Origin: Rhynochetos jubatus | Taxonomy: Eukaryota; Chordata; Aves; Eurypygiformes; Rhynochetidae | Direction: 5' to 3' | DNA length: 64,000 nt | Assembly: GCA_027574665.1 (NCBI GenBank) | Contig: CM050664.1 | Location: 19,432,774 to 19,496,773, forward strand | Shown: one piece after another, positions 1-11,900 of the stretch | Numbering within the stretch: the first letter of the stretch is position 1 | Layout: every line of letters begins with the position of its first letter | Made by a program: the position numbers and the translations under genes | Notes under the pieces: model-generated | Told to the model about the DNA's origin: nothing | What the model saw: only the letters and a program-made list of their open reading frames with translations | Database searches by the model: none

Positions 1-2512
1 CCAGCCCCGTTGATGCCGTGCTGGTCTCAAAGGTGTCAGGAAGGGCAGGAGCCAATTAGTGGCCCTGCCCCCAGCACGCTGCACGCCCCGCTCCCTCCAT
101 CAATGCTCTCTTCATTAAGTCATCTCAGCTAAAATTATGAGCACGTCTTTGTGAAAGTCACCTCGTGCCTCAGCGAAGAGAGGAGTGCTGCCTGTGGGCT
201 GCCTCTACTTCCATTTTAATCCTGAAATGGAACACGCAGAGCTATTGCAGAAGGACCTGCTAAGCACAGGACCCCCTCGATACAGTAACCATTACTAACT
301 GTGCTTTATTTCCTCCAAGTAAAACGTTGCTACTTCTCCCTAACCTCATGGCTTCAAAGAGAAATTTGCTGAATTTTATCCTGGCGAAGAATCCCACATA
401 CCAGAAAAGGTAATTCTGCACTCTGAGGGAACTGCTACCTCTTAAAACATGTATGATCTACAAAATAAGTTTCATTTTCCCTTGCACATCAGAAGTCTAG
501 ATGTGTAACAGAAAAATCCTTCACTGAATGCTTTCTGACATTTTTCTTTTAGAGTTATCAAATGAAATTTCACTAAAATTCAATATTTTCCTAACATAGG
601 CTAAAGCCTCATATTGCAAATAGTCTCTTAATAAATAAAAATAGAAATTTTAGTTATCATTTGGTACTTCAAGTTCCACCTGTCCTACAGGCCATTCACA
701 TGTCACCAGGGAATTAAGATGCCACTTCACTTAGCAACCCTTATGGCATGTAAGGCTTTTATTGCAGGTGGGGCAAAACATAAATCCACAGCACCCTTTT
801 GTTTACTTCCAATTATATTAACCTCCTGCATCTGTAAGATTAACTTACCCTCCCACATATTATTCATGCCTGTAACCCTAACAAAAACATGTAGACTGAA
901 ATCCTTGACCCACTGAAGTTGCAACTTTGGATTTACAACTTCCAAAGCGTACATTTTACTTTCCCTTCTCCAGCTTCTCTGATTACTTTAAATACATTTC
1001 TTTCCTTTTCCAGTCTTGCTGGGTTGAAAAAACTTCTGAGGTGTAAAAGAATTAAACTGTTCTGTACTTTACCACAGTGCGAGACAGTCCTGGGACATTT
1101 GGGTCTTAAATGATGCCTATGGTTATGTTTGCTTGGCAGTTGAGCATCTTACGACTATCCCTGTTAAATCTACAAAATTCAAATGGGCTGTTGCTGAAAT
1201 AATCCCCCACAACCTATGGCTGTACATAAAGCCCTTGGAGTCTGTATCACAAGACCAAATGACACAGTAGGTTTAAGATTTTGAGATAGTTTGGTGCAGG
1301 ATAAGTGAACTCTGGAGTCAAATTAGATCAAATACAGTTTCATATTGTCTCCTCTAACAAGGCAAAAAACCATACAGATAACAGTGGAATATCAACCCAA
1401 AACCCACAGCTTGTTCCTTTGCTTTCCAAACCTGAAAACCATTATCTCCAGAGTCACCACTTACTAGCACACACACCAGAGTACAGCCTGAGCAGATGGT
1501 TCAAAGCTAACTGTCAATCTATTTGCAGTTCAAAACAGTGGTGAACTACTCCAGCTGTTTTCCAGATCAAAAATATTATTGTCATTTTGCTATCGCTGCG
1601 TGCTGAGGGTTATATAACAAAAATGCACATGTCCCTCTGCTTGGAATGCAATTAATTTCCTCCCTCCCCACTGAGAGTGGTAAGTAACAATTCAGACAGT
1701 CTGGATGCTTCAGTTTTGAGCATGGCCAGAGATGCAACCCTGGAATTACTCCATGTGGTAACCCACTATTTGTAACAAACCAGTCTCCTGGAGGTCTTAC
1801 AGACAGGGTATACTTTGCTGTTTGGAAAAAAATAAACACTGTTGTCCTGTTTATACATGGCCTCTTTCTGTCTGCAGGACACGGAATGCTTTGCCGTAGT
1901 TCTTTATTCTAAATGAGTGTGCTAACTAGATGAGTGACTGCTTCCGATCTGAAATCGGCCACTGTACTTGCTACATACTTGGGTATGCACAAATAAGGCA
2001 TTGTACACTATTAACTTTACAACAGTGGCATAATCCTGTCTTAATTTACATATATCCAAATACCATACAGGCAGTTAAATTCAGCTCTGTAATGCTTAAC
2101 CACTTCATGCAATTTACTTATACAAAGAGAGCAACTGAAACTCTTTTGCTTAATAGAGCACACTTCAACAAAACCAATTTCCTCAATGCAATCTTTCCTG
2201 CAATGTGCCTTTCATCTCTGTAAGCGCAGCTAGCCCAGCGATATTTATATATCAACAGTACAATCTTCAGGACAGGAGCTGACGTTCTATGAAATGCCTG
2301 CACCACACTTAACATCCTTCAGTCATTCCTGTGATATAAATACAACGGGGCGATCAAGCTAGGGCATCAGCGGAGATGAAACATTAACTTAGTACTTAAC
2401 TGCAGCAATTTCCTTTAAGGTGTAGTTACTTGGTTCGGCTTGTTCTGGATTTCTGGCACGGTTTACAGCTTACTGCTGCAGGGAGCACCTGTGGTGGTTT
2501 CAGTATTCTTAC
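1..2512 (-). other. C7orf50: C7orf50 intron sequence downstream of its recognised exon
   Basis: This stretch lies 3' of the C7orf50 exon on that gene's strand. I looked on the minus strand for the next exon, which in the family encodes a conserved tryptophan-rich segment beginning right after the Tyr-Leu-x-Arg boundary, and did not find it, so it should lie below position 1. The first 110 bases are GC-richer than what follows. The rest is AT-rich with no repeat or RNA gene that I recognise. Confidence 0.6.
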
Positions 2513-2688
2513 CTGGTCAAATAGGCCAGAGCCCGCTCAGATCCTGACGGCTTTTGGGGCGCCACCTTTTTAGTAGAGATTCCAGCTTCTCTCATCAGCT
2601 GTTTTTCTTTCTTCTTGCGCTCTTTCTTTAGTTTTCTTTCCAGTTTCCTCTTTTCCTCTGCAGTAAGTTCTTCCTCTTCTTCTGTTGC
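2513..2688 (-). CDS. C7orf50: C7orf50 internal coding exon (partial gene)
   Basis: This is one internal exon of C7orf50, a poorly characterised, probably nucleolar protein of about 190 residues in human. The minus strand reads acceptor TTTCAG, a 176-base open exon, then donor CAG|GTAAG. Read in phase 0 it gives 58 codons plus two bases: an acidic run ([20 protein letters not shown]), then a lysine/arginine-rich helix ([16 protein letters not shown]), then a segment ending [10 protein letters not shown]. From memory of the human protein, this matches the stretch running from Leu-Ser-Pro-Glu-Glu through Leu-Asp-Tyr-Leu-Cys-Arg, including [10 protein letters not shown] and Arg-Glu-Ala-Gly. The conserved WKF-type domain follows in later exons outside the window. 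The N-terminal exon is also absent, so it probably lies beyond 64000. The charged composition suggests a coiled coil or nucleic-acid-binding helix, but function is not established. Confidence 0.93.
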
Positions 2689-2691
2689 CTG

Positions 2692-4815
2692 AAATAATCA
2701 ACATTTAAATAAAGTGTTTATATTTCTATAGGAAAGTGAACAAAATATGCATAAATGCAACTGAAGGGCATGGGTAATGTTTAAAATGAGATGCTTCAAG
2801 CTTCATTATTTTACTGGTCATTATACTTCATTCAGCTCTCTACTCCGCTCTGCTCACAGAACTGTAAATGCCGCACTTGCAGAGATCTGCAAAACCGGCC
2901 ACTATAGATGACCCCACTCTGTTCTCAGGAGCACAGTAATCTCAGCACCTTCTAGCTTTGTATTGAACATCGTATTTAAGACTTGTTTTGCTGTTTGTTC
3001 TCTCATACTCAAACCTGAGAGGGGACTGTGAACAGCAGAGGCAGTTTAGTAGTGAAGGGAGGGTACAGGTTTTTTTTTAGCATACACATATTTAAGCAGG
3101 AGAAGTAAGGTTTCCTTAAGATCCCAGTTTTCTGGGGCTGTTTGTTGTGTAATGTGACACTACTCAAGCCTGAGAAAACCTCTGCCTGCCACACAGGGGC
3201 TTCATCTTCATTGTACCAAAGCAGAAGATGTGACAACTCCCATCTTCATCCAAGACCTCTTGGAGATCCTTTAGCAATCTTGGGTAAACATATGCACAAT
3301 CTTGCATAAAGATACACATACATATCCCACAAAGGTTGAAGTTTCTTTAGATTCGCAGACAGAACAGTTAATTATTCACACTGAAAAGTAAATTACTATA
3401 AACATATGCATTAAGTATACCCCAAATGAAAATATTTACTTCATGTACAGATGAAGAGCATTAAACAGATATGCTGAGTTTATCAGGGAAAATCCAGTGT
3501 GACATCACACAGTGTAGAAATAAAAAGCTGCTCCGTAGCAAGATGAGACCAACTCCAGGGACTCCTAGAAGCCTGAGAGGTTTTTTCATATGCTTCCAGG
3601 CAACAGTCCCACCGAATGGTATAAATCAGAAACATAAAAAAAATCACCACTGCTCTAACACTACATGGCTGTTTGCTCAACGCCCTCCTCGAGATTTCCC
3701 TGACAGAGATGTACTCTTGACAGAACCCAAACTCATCTGATGATCATTGCACACAGACCTTCACAAAACTGCAGACAAGCCCCTGTGTAGCTCAGGAAGA
3801 ACGAAGGATTTGGACACTGTGAAGCCACCTCTTTTGTGCAACCTCCCCGTAATGACTGAGCAGTAAAGGAAGTACAAAATTCTGCAAACAAGACTCTTGC
3901 ACTGTATTGGTCTTGCTTTTGGGTATTTCCAAGAAGGCATGGTGCTAATTCTTCATTTAGATGGCAATTAAAGATTTCACACAGTCCCAAATAAGACTTT
4001 CTTCATCGTGGTTTAAGGAACTGATGCTTCTTAGCCATCTCCATAGGCCAGGCACTGCAATACAGCGCAGGCTACAGTATGGCTGCTGAGGACCGTTTAA
4101 ACATCACCCTTCCTTCTAACAGAAGAGAAATCCAGTAACAAAAATACTAGAAGTATTAGCTTCTGTGATGAGCTCAGGGTTTCTAGGTCCTGTTTGCTGT
4201 GCTTCCCTACTATCATTTGGAGTCAAGTCCAAGTTGCAAGTATTGACACATTTCTAAATTACGGGCTCAGATTGGAATAGGTTGTCAGGTTCCCATTTTT
4301 CCTCTAACCACATTCAGCATCTTCTGCCGAGACCGTTTAAATATCCTGCTCATTTAGCAAGAAGAGGTGGGGGCTGCGGGCAACACTGTGGAAACATAAT
4401 GGATTGCAGTAATGTGAAATATGATAAGAGATGTTGCCCAAACAGTAATGATTGGCCAATTACTCCGTTAATCCACTTCCTCAGCAACAGTCGTACCAGG
4501 TTTGTTAAGCCAACCTGAGCAAGGAACAGTGTCCTCTGAGGCCAGGCTATATTTAGAAAAAGAAGGTGTCTCTGGGTAGGGAAAAAACCACCCACCAACA
4601 GCAGAGAAAATGGCATGGATGTAAGGTGGCGCAGGAAGTATCTACCCTAGACACTTTGACTATAAACTGATGAAGGTGGAGCATACAGAGAGAAGTCAGG
4701 CAGTCCGGAGGAACCACCCATGCCTAGGGCAGCTGTATTAGCATCTCGCATCCCAAGGCTGGGGAAGATAAAGGAGGCTAACCACCACGTACTTTTCCAA
4801 GAATGACATTCACAG
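2692..4815. other. Intronic DNA, nothing recognised
   Basis: AT-rich intronic sequence just upstream of the C7orf50 exon. Only short open frames without flanking splice signals occur. I see no repeat, RNA gene or CpG cluster. Confidence 0.5.
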
Positions 4816-4817
4816 AG

Positions 4818-4916
4818 TGGACTGTGTGATCTGCTCTGGGTGATCCTGCTCGGGCAGGGGGTTGGACTAGATGATCTCTAGAGGTCCCTTCCAACCCCTA
4901 ACACGGTGAATCTGCG
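4818..4916 (+). mobile_element. CR1 LINE 3' fragment
   Basis: A short 5'-truncated 3' end of an avian CR1 retrotransposon in plus orientation. It contains the diagnostic GGGTTGGACTAGATGATCTC and GGTCCCTTCCAACCCCTAAC stretches, followed by a degenerate ATTCTGTG-type tail reading GGTGAATCTG. It belongs to the same subfamily as the copy near 29971-30153, which reads the same on the other strand. Confidence 0.9.
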
Positions 4917-6416
4917 ACTTGGTTCAGATCCAGCACCTTTACTGTAGTGCCAGGTGAGGTCCTCTGCCAGGGCACTGGAAACCCACAGAGGCCAAATTGA
5001 GTGCAAAAGAAAAGTTCTTCCTCCTCTCCCTGCTCTCCCCTCACATGTCTGAGGAACCCACAACTGTAACATGAATGCACAGGATCAACTGCTCTATGGA
5101 AACATTGGTTAAAACCACTTTATAAACTGACAAATCCTTAGTTTTATATCCATTTCGGTTGGTCGCGTGCTGTTGAAGGAAAACCCAGCCATGGTGCTAA
5201 ATCACCTTGTTCTTGCTGAGATTCAAGCAAAGGATGGTTAAACAAGCCAATACCTGGACACAGTCCTACTTCCCAAAGACACCTGCTGAGGACTAAACAT
5301 CCATCCTGCGTCAATTCACATACCGTCTAAGTTTACTCTGACTCATCTTTACAACTTTCTCTTTTCAAAGACCAAAAAAGGGCATGAAAGCAGAAATTAG
5401 AATAAATGGGAGTGGGACAGTAAACCAGATTCGCCTTTTTTTTGGTTTAAAATACTTCTTAGCTACTTTGATGGAAAAGCCAGCATTCATGTGCAAACAC
5501 GTGCAAAAAAGCAACATAAGCTGCATTCGTACAGAAGACGTTTGTAATTCATGCTGAGAATAAAATAATATTTAGGGTAAAGATAGGTACGTAATTGTTA
5601 TACAGGAAACAACGTTTTCATTTGAAAAGCCACCCTGGTACTTACTAAAATAACAATCCAGCCACACAAAGCCCAGGAAAACACTGAGGGTGGTCATTTA
5701 TAAAGTGTTTGTAAAAGATTACTACAGCAGCTGTCCAACAGACGACACACTACAGTTAATCTTCTTTTAAAAATAATGTAATGAATTTGTTTAGTTTTCT
5801 GTGAGCCATGAAGCTTTCAAATAAAGTGACTGTGGCACATCATTAGAGCCGGTCCGATAAAGAGGCCTCTGCTTCTTCATACTTACAGTAAATGCATATC
5901 TCTCTAACTTCCCTTCCCCCCACATTCCTTGCATTATCAAAAAGCTTTTTATCCCTCTCCCCAACTGCTGCATTAAAAACAAAACAAGCTGCTCCCTCCC
6001 TGTAGGTCCCAAATACGGAGCCCTAACAACATTTGTTTCCAGCCTCGCAATTGACGCACCGTGGGCTGTCTGAAACGAGAGCATTGTTCCCTCTGCGGGG
6101 CTGGTGCTGTCCCGGTCATGAAAGAGTCAGGATTTACAGCTGGAGGTACCTTCTGCCAGCCCACAGCATCGCCCGAGGAAAATCGGATTCATCAGGCTTC
6201 TGTTTGGGACTCCCACCACACACGCTGTGAACGCTCTCACCTTACAGCTCAAACAGCTCCTAGTTGCAACTATGCTTTTAGCCATCCACGTTAACCTGGT
6301 TAATCTGGTAGCACATATCACAATCAGCCCCTGTCTGGTTTTTATTTGAAAGCTTCAAGGTTTATGTATTTCATAAAATACCTACATTTGGCCATATATT
6401 CTCTGCAGAAGCGGAG
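4917..6416. other. Intronic DNA, nothing recognised
   Basis: No gene or repeat was recognised. Part of 5970-6300 is somewhat GC-richer with scattered CpGs. Overlapping short open frames there (up to 97 codons) show no protein similarity that I know and have no exon borders. Confidence 0.45.
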
Positions 6417-6998
6417 TGTAATTTTATCACAATTGATTGGGATAGAGTTAATTTCATTTACAGCAGCTGCCATGGGGCTGTGTTCTGGAACTGTGCTGGA
6501 AACAGTGTTGATAACACAGGGATGTGTTTGCTGTTGCTGAGCAGTGCTGACACAGAGTCAAGGCCTTTTCTGCTCCTCACCCCACCCCACCCCACCAGTG
6601 AGGAGGCGGGGGGGGTACAAGAAGTTGGGAGGGGACACAGCCAGGGCAGCTGACCCCAACTGACCAAAGGATATTCCACACCATATGGCATCATGCTCAG
6701 CGTATAAAGAAGGAAGGGGGGGACATTCAGAGCAATGGCTTTTGCCTTCCCAAATCACCCCTAGGTGTGTTGGAGCCCAGCTTTCCCGGGGATGGCTGAA
6801 CACCTGCCTGACCATGGGGAGTGGGGAATGAATTACTTGCTTTGTTTTGCTTGTGCACGTACAACTTTTGCTTTACCTATTGAACTGTCCTTGACTTTTC
6901 CCACTTTTACCCTTCTGATTTTCTCCCCATCCCACTGTGAGGGGAGTGAGTGCGTGGCTGTGTGGTGCTGAGTTGCTGGCTGGGGTTAAACCATGACA
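6417..6998 (-). mobile_element. Solo LTR of an avian ERVL-type endogenous retrovirus
   Basis: Read on the minus strand, the element starts TGTCATGGTTTAACCCCAGC, the usual 5' end of a very common avian ERVL LTR family. It ends with a stretch reading AACTCTATCCCAATCAATTG before a terminal CA. Internal landmarks of the family are visible: CTTTATACGCTGAGCATGAT, a GTCAGTTGGGGTCAGCTG segment, and CTCTGTGTCAGCACTGCTCA. Neither flank holds internal retroviral sequence, so it is a solo LTR left by recombination. I see no clean target-site duplication (left flank gcggag, right flank cactgg), so the ends may be off by a few bases or have decayed. It lies in the same orientation as C7orf50. Confidence 0.85.
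6578..6597. repeat. (ACCCC)n short tandem repeat inside the LTR
   Basis: About three to four copies of CACCC/ACCCC in a row, next to a run of eight Gs at 6609-6616. It lies within the solo LTR and is a likely site of length variation. Confidence 0.7.
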
Positions 6999-8162
6999 CA
7001 CTGGAATTTGAAGCTTACCTGTATTTATTTTTATTCAGATGATCTCTGTTATGATACTCTACTGATGCATCTCTCCTTTCTTTACATCAACAGCCTTACT
7101 TTTCAATTTTGTTTTCCCTAAACCTTTACTGCGACTGTTTTTGCTGAAAAATGTGTCCAAAGTTTGTGAGCCATTTGGATCAGGAGTTTTAGTATTATGC
7201 CATTATTTAAATTAAAAAACCCCAACCAACACTTCATTGTTTTGAGGTCATAAATATTCCACATTCTCTCCTTCTATATTTATAGAGTGACATCACAATT
7301 TGTAGTGCTACAATTTAGTCTTAACTGCAACATTGTAAAGTCCACATTTGAGCGTGTGAGACACTTGTTTATTGATGTGATAAATTTAAACCACATGCAT
7401 CCAGAAAAACACACCACTTGCTTATTTGCAAAGCCTGCTGAGAGCTACCACACCACCTTGGATTGTGGGCTCATTAGATCTCAATCTAAACAAGGTCAGG
7501 CTAGGTCAGTACACTTGAATGAATGACATTCAGAGTAGAGCCAGTGTTTTCTCGTGATTAAGGAGGTGGGAGTATTCCGCTTGGAAACTTTCCAGAAGGC
7601 CTGAAAAGGTGCTAAAAGGGATATTGCTACTGGATACCATATTTTGAGTAAGAGGCAGACCCCTAAATCTTTAACGCTTATTCTCATATAAACCCATGTC
7701 ATCTTTGCAAGGGTACAGAGATGTGAGCTCAGGCATCTTCAAGCCAATTCCCGAAGTTCCTATGACACCATGTCCATCTGCTTGCAAAGGGCTGTGACTG
7801 CCAATACAGCACCTTTCATCAGTGCCAGTCTCTAAATTTCTGAACTGTGTGTAAACATAGTAAAATACTGTAAAGAGTCTAAGATACCCGACTCAAAATA
7901 TCTGGAGGCTTCAGCTGTGGCAGTTTTAGATAACTGTTAAAGTTTTCTATTATTCTTTGCAATCTGGAAGTACCACACAAATTTAAAACATTTAGTAAGT
8001 TATCTTTAGAAATGAGCTTACTCGTCATAAAAGATAAGCCATCTCAAACTGAAGTACTTAATAAAGCAGCCCTGCTTAGCAATTCAGAACAGAGAAAAAT
8101 AACTGTAACTGCAAGATAAAGTGGCAGAAAGATGTACCCACCATAGGATTTCTTGAAGATAT
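6999..8162. other. Intronic DNA, nothing recognised
   Basis: AT-rich unique-looking sequence between the solo LTR and a small tandem duplication. No exon, RNA gene or repeat was recognised. Confidence 0.45.
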
Positions 8163-8206
8163 CTGACCCTTTCTTCTGCAGTAAGACTGACCCTTTCTTC
8201 TGCAGC
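8163..8206 (+). repeat. 24-bp tandem duplication carrying splice-acceptor-like motif
   Basis: Two adjacent copies with a 24-base period share CTGACCCTTTCTTCTGCAG. Each copy looks like a polypyrimidine tract followed by CAG on the plus strand, so the duplication doubles a potential 3' splice site. No coding exon follows either copy. Confidence 0.85.
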
Positions 8207-8449
8207 AAGAGTGGCAAACCCAAACAGGTGTAGCTTTTCAGAGACTGCATCTCCATAAAAGCTTATACTGCCAGGGAACTATGAACCATAATAGCTGGGC
8301 AATCAGTACCAAGATGGGATTAACAGCACACTAATGGTATTGTCTTTCAGCAGAGCACTAAGTGCATTTTTAAATTTGTTTCCAGATTTATTATTTACCC
8401 ATCGATCCCTGACTGCCTCATACTTGAGCAGAATTGAAGATATCTTTCA

Positions 8450-8579
8450 GTGCCAGGCTGGATGAGGCTTGGAGCAACCTGGTCTGGTGGAGGGTGTCCC
8501 TGCACATGGCAGGGGGTTGGAACTAGATGGTTTTTAAGGTCCCTTCCAACCCAAACCATTCTATGATTCTACGATTCTA
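8450..8579 (+). mobile_element. CR1 LINE 3' fragment
   Basis: Plus-orientation CR1 3' end. It begins within AGTGCCAGGCTGGATGAGGC, continues through AGCAACCTGGTCTGGTGGAG and AAGGTCCCTTCCAACCCAAA, and finishes in the 8-base tail repeat (ATTCTATG)(ATTCTACG)ATTCTA. It is fairly well preserved and 5'-truncated. It matches the subfamily of the copies at 18.6 and 47.5 kb. Confidence 0.93.
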
Positions 8580-10620
8580 AAGACTTCTGTTACTCCTCAA
8601 TCGACACTGTGTCAGACACTCCTACATCTGCATCCCTAGTTGATTGTTGCCAGCACAGAATAAGGCTGAACGAGTCAGAAGCTCTGAACAATTGCCACAA
8701 AGAACTAAATACTCATTTATTACAAATTTGCCTTTGGGATTCGCCTGTGTAGGTCTGAACTTTCTCCCTGTCCAAGTGTTTGGCTTTGCTGCCAAACCTA
8801 TAGCAGTAACCACAGATCAAGCTGCAACACCAAATTTACTATTTCTTAGTATCAGTGAATCCATTTCCTCCAAAAGATATGAGGCTTTCATCCTTTTCTA
8901 TCAGCACAGCAACACAAGTCTGCATAACAGCCAAGCAAGCATCATCAGAAACTCAGAGAAATAACTGTAACTTTACTAACAGTGATAAATGTATAAAAAG
9001 GGCATCACATTTTTGTTCTCCAATGAGAAAGATGGGGAGATTGATGATACGGCTCATTTCAAACTAGGAGCACTGTATTGCCTTGCTGGTTCCTTAAGGT
9101 CATACTATTCCTATCTTTTAATACAGAGAAATGTCAAAAGGGGCCTTGTTCACTGATGAGGAGCTGACGAGGAGCTATCGATCTGTCACGTCATGGCTTC
9201 TGCTTGTAAGTATCTTTTTGCCCCCAAAATGCCCCGCGCATGATATCAGCATGCAAAACCTTCTGTTTCTGCCTTACGCAATACACCTGAACCCAGATAA
9301 ATAACTGGCCAGCTGCCAGCTTAAAACCAAAAAGCGGAATCTGTAAACACAGTTCAAACCTACACAGAAGAAAGGCTGGCAAATCCCTAGATGCAAGGTT
9401 CACAGAAGATTGACAAATGATTTACTGTCTGAGGCTTGCCAACGAGCTGTGCTACAACTACAGCTATGGCATTTCCATGAAACAGTTCACGGCCACACTG
9501 AATGTCAGTAACTATCATTTAGCACCTTATGGAAAGAAGTACGACCAGAGAGGGCATATGGAATTTCATGATCCTGCATAAAGCAAATTTTGGATGAAAA
9601 GTAACATTTGTAGAAGTACAGTATCTTTACATCATGTCTGCAGCACTCACAGAGGAAGATTTGTTTAAAATTATGTATTGCTCCAAGAAAAAATAGATTC
9701 TTTTTTCCATAAAAGCCAGGTTTTTTTAGGATCTTAACTCCTCACAACGAAAACACTGGGAATGACTTACATTCAGTTGATTTGGAAAGGTTTCTGTAGA
9801 GGCAACCCAGGCAGAAAAGCCTCAAACAAGTTCTGTAGGAAGTCAGACTTAAATAAGAACAAGCTTTTTATCTTTCTGATCCAGGAAAGGATTTTTTTTA
9901 GTGGTCATGTAAATGTTCTGGGTGTGTTTTGTTTTTCTTTTTTTAAAAGTGCCCTTGGGTACACAGCTATAGTATCTCACAAGCACAAGTGCTCAGGTAG
10001 CACCCCAAATTTGCAGGTGTAATTTAGAATAGATGCACCTTTATTAGCTGGGCTTAATTTACAGCTACGTGAACTTTGGCTGTTTCGCAGAATTACAGCC
10101 AGTTCTGAAGGGCACATAAAGTGTTATCATTAGGAAATGTTGAATCAGAAGAAATTGAACAATTTACTAAATTAAATGAAAGCATTTATAGGCACACAGA
10201 ACCATAGGATTTACAGAACCTAGCTTGTTGAACTCCACGTTATAGATTGTTTGCTCCTATAAAAAACATACTGTGGCAGATTAAGTTCTAAGGCATAAAT
10301 GAGTACCACATTTTATTTATCTTTTTTTTTTTCCCACCAGTATCACAGTCCTGAATACAACAGAAATATTTAAGACACCACCGCGACTGCAGGCTTGGGG
10401 AATGCAGTTTTGCTTCATTTGCACTACAGCACTGCCAGGAATTTTCACATATTTGTTGAAGGATTTTGCTTACTCTCTCGCCCTTAATTAAATGACGTTA
10501 ACCAATCAGGAGAAGATGGAATTAAAAAAAAGAAGGAAACCCCTCGGAAATCATTTGTATCCACATCCCTGTGGCTTACACACAGCCCTTTTAACCCCTC
10601 CCCGAAAACGCACAGAGGAA
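8580..10620. other. Intronic DNA, nothing recognised
   Basis: AT-rich intronic sequence with short T-runs. A 106-codon open frame at 8644-8964 has no recognisable domain or exon signals. Nothing else was identified. Confidence 0.45.
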
Positions 10621-11900
10621 TTTTAATAGAAGGAGCACGAGACTGTCGCAGCACGCGGCGTTTTCGTCGCCACTGAAGTCGTCCCCGTTAGGGGTGCCGA
10701 CCATTTCCTCTGAAGCTTAAAAAGGCTCTGGGCTGCGAGAGGAGGTAGAGGCAGAGCACAGCCTGTTTTGAAATCCTTGCTGGAGAATTTTAAAAATAAA
10801 TAAATAAATAAATAAAACAACCCCAAACCACGAGCTCCATCTCCTCCAATGAAAGAGGTACCACAGGGTGTAGGCAGGTTGCCAGGCGAGCTCGGCAGCG
10901 TGACCGCGCTGCATTGAGTTTCTTTAATGAAAGCCAGGAAAGAACACATTACACAGTGTTTCTTCTGAGAGCCAGCTAGCCTCCAGTGATTGAAATCAAT
11001 AAAAACAGTCGGCAAGGGGCCCAGTGGGGGAAGAGAGAAATCTCCACTACAGCATTCAGTTTGCTTTCCACTTTCTCCCTCCCCCCGAAAGTTAAACTCT
11101 GAAGATCACCATGACAAGCTACTTCGCTCCCAGCGCTGGGAAGACGCTGGTGGGGATTTAAAGGAAGCGAGCGCTTTCCTTTAGCCTCCCTGCCTTCACT
11201 CTCCCCCCAGCGCGAAGGAAATGAAAGGCTTGTTTGGAATTTGAATCCCGCCTGGAAAAACTTCATCGGACAAGTGCATCGTTCTGCGTTTCAGGAAAGG
11301 GATGGATTTTACGGTCAGAGAATGCTAAAAGGTGAGAGGGGAAAGAAAAGCAGGAATCTGACTCAGGCAGAGCCCGCGTACAGGCAAGGATGTCCACCAC
11401 GGCGGAGGGGACCTCTGAAGCTGCGGGAAGGGCTGCAAGCAAGCGCCTGAGATCGGCACCATCCACATCCTAAAGCAGCCGAAACGTTAGGGAGCACGTG
11501 ACCGACACACCGACCCAGGTAAGCAGAACCCGCTTTTCACGGTTCTCTGTATCGTGTCCAAAATCGGAGCGAGACCTTCCCGCTTCAGCCTCTGCAGACT
11601 GCCCCGCATCCTCCCTCGTTAACCTCACAAGTTAACACTGAGCTTGTCCCGCCTGAAAACGCTGGTGGGCCACTGATCCTCACGAACGATAAAGCATGCA
11701 CAAAAGCCCTTTGTTTACCGTTTTTGTGTTGAATTTGCTGGTTGACAAGGTAAGACGGGGCCGTTGCGTAACTCCAGCCCCTCCAGAAGGGGCTCAGGCT
11801 CCCGGTCCAGGAGGGCCCGCACAGAGTAAGGAAACACGGCTGACCCCGCACGCTGGAGCCGACTGTGATCTGAGAGAGTGCCAGTAATGAATTTCTAATA
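10621..11900 (+). promoter_or_regulatory. CpG-rich block, candidate promoter with two plus-strand splice donors
   Basis: CpG dinucleotides are far denser here than in the surrounding intron, notably at 10640-10700 and 11100-11600. A CACGTGAC E-box lies at 11494-11501. Two good plus-strand donor sequences occur: CCCAG|GTAAGC at 11518/11519 and CAAG|GTAAGA at 11749/11750. Together these suggest a transcription start for a plus-strand transcript. It could be an alternative upstream promoter of GPR146 about 50 kb away, or a long non-coding RNA. I found no TATA box of good quality and no coding sequence. Open frames here (up to 130 codons on the minus strand) look like by-products of composition. 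The assignment is inference. Confidence 0.4.
10793..10816. repeat. (TAAA)n microsatellite
   Basis: About six perfect copies of a four-base AAAT/TAAA unit inside the CpG-rich block. Confidence 0.95.

Noticed and set aside
10623-11015. 130-codon minus-strand frame with a run of aromatic and aliphatic residues
   Set aside because: The FYLFIYLFLKF run is the translation of the (TAAA)n microsatellite on the other strand.
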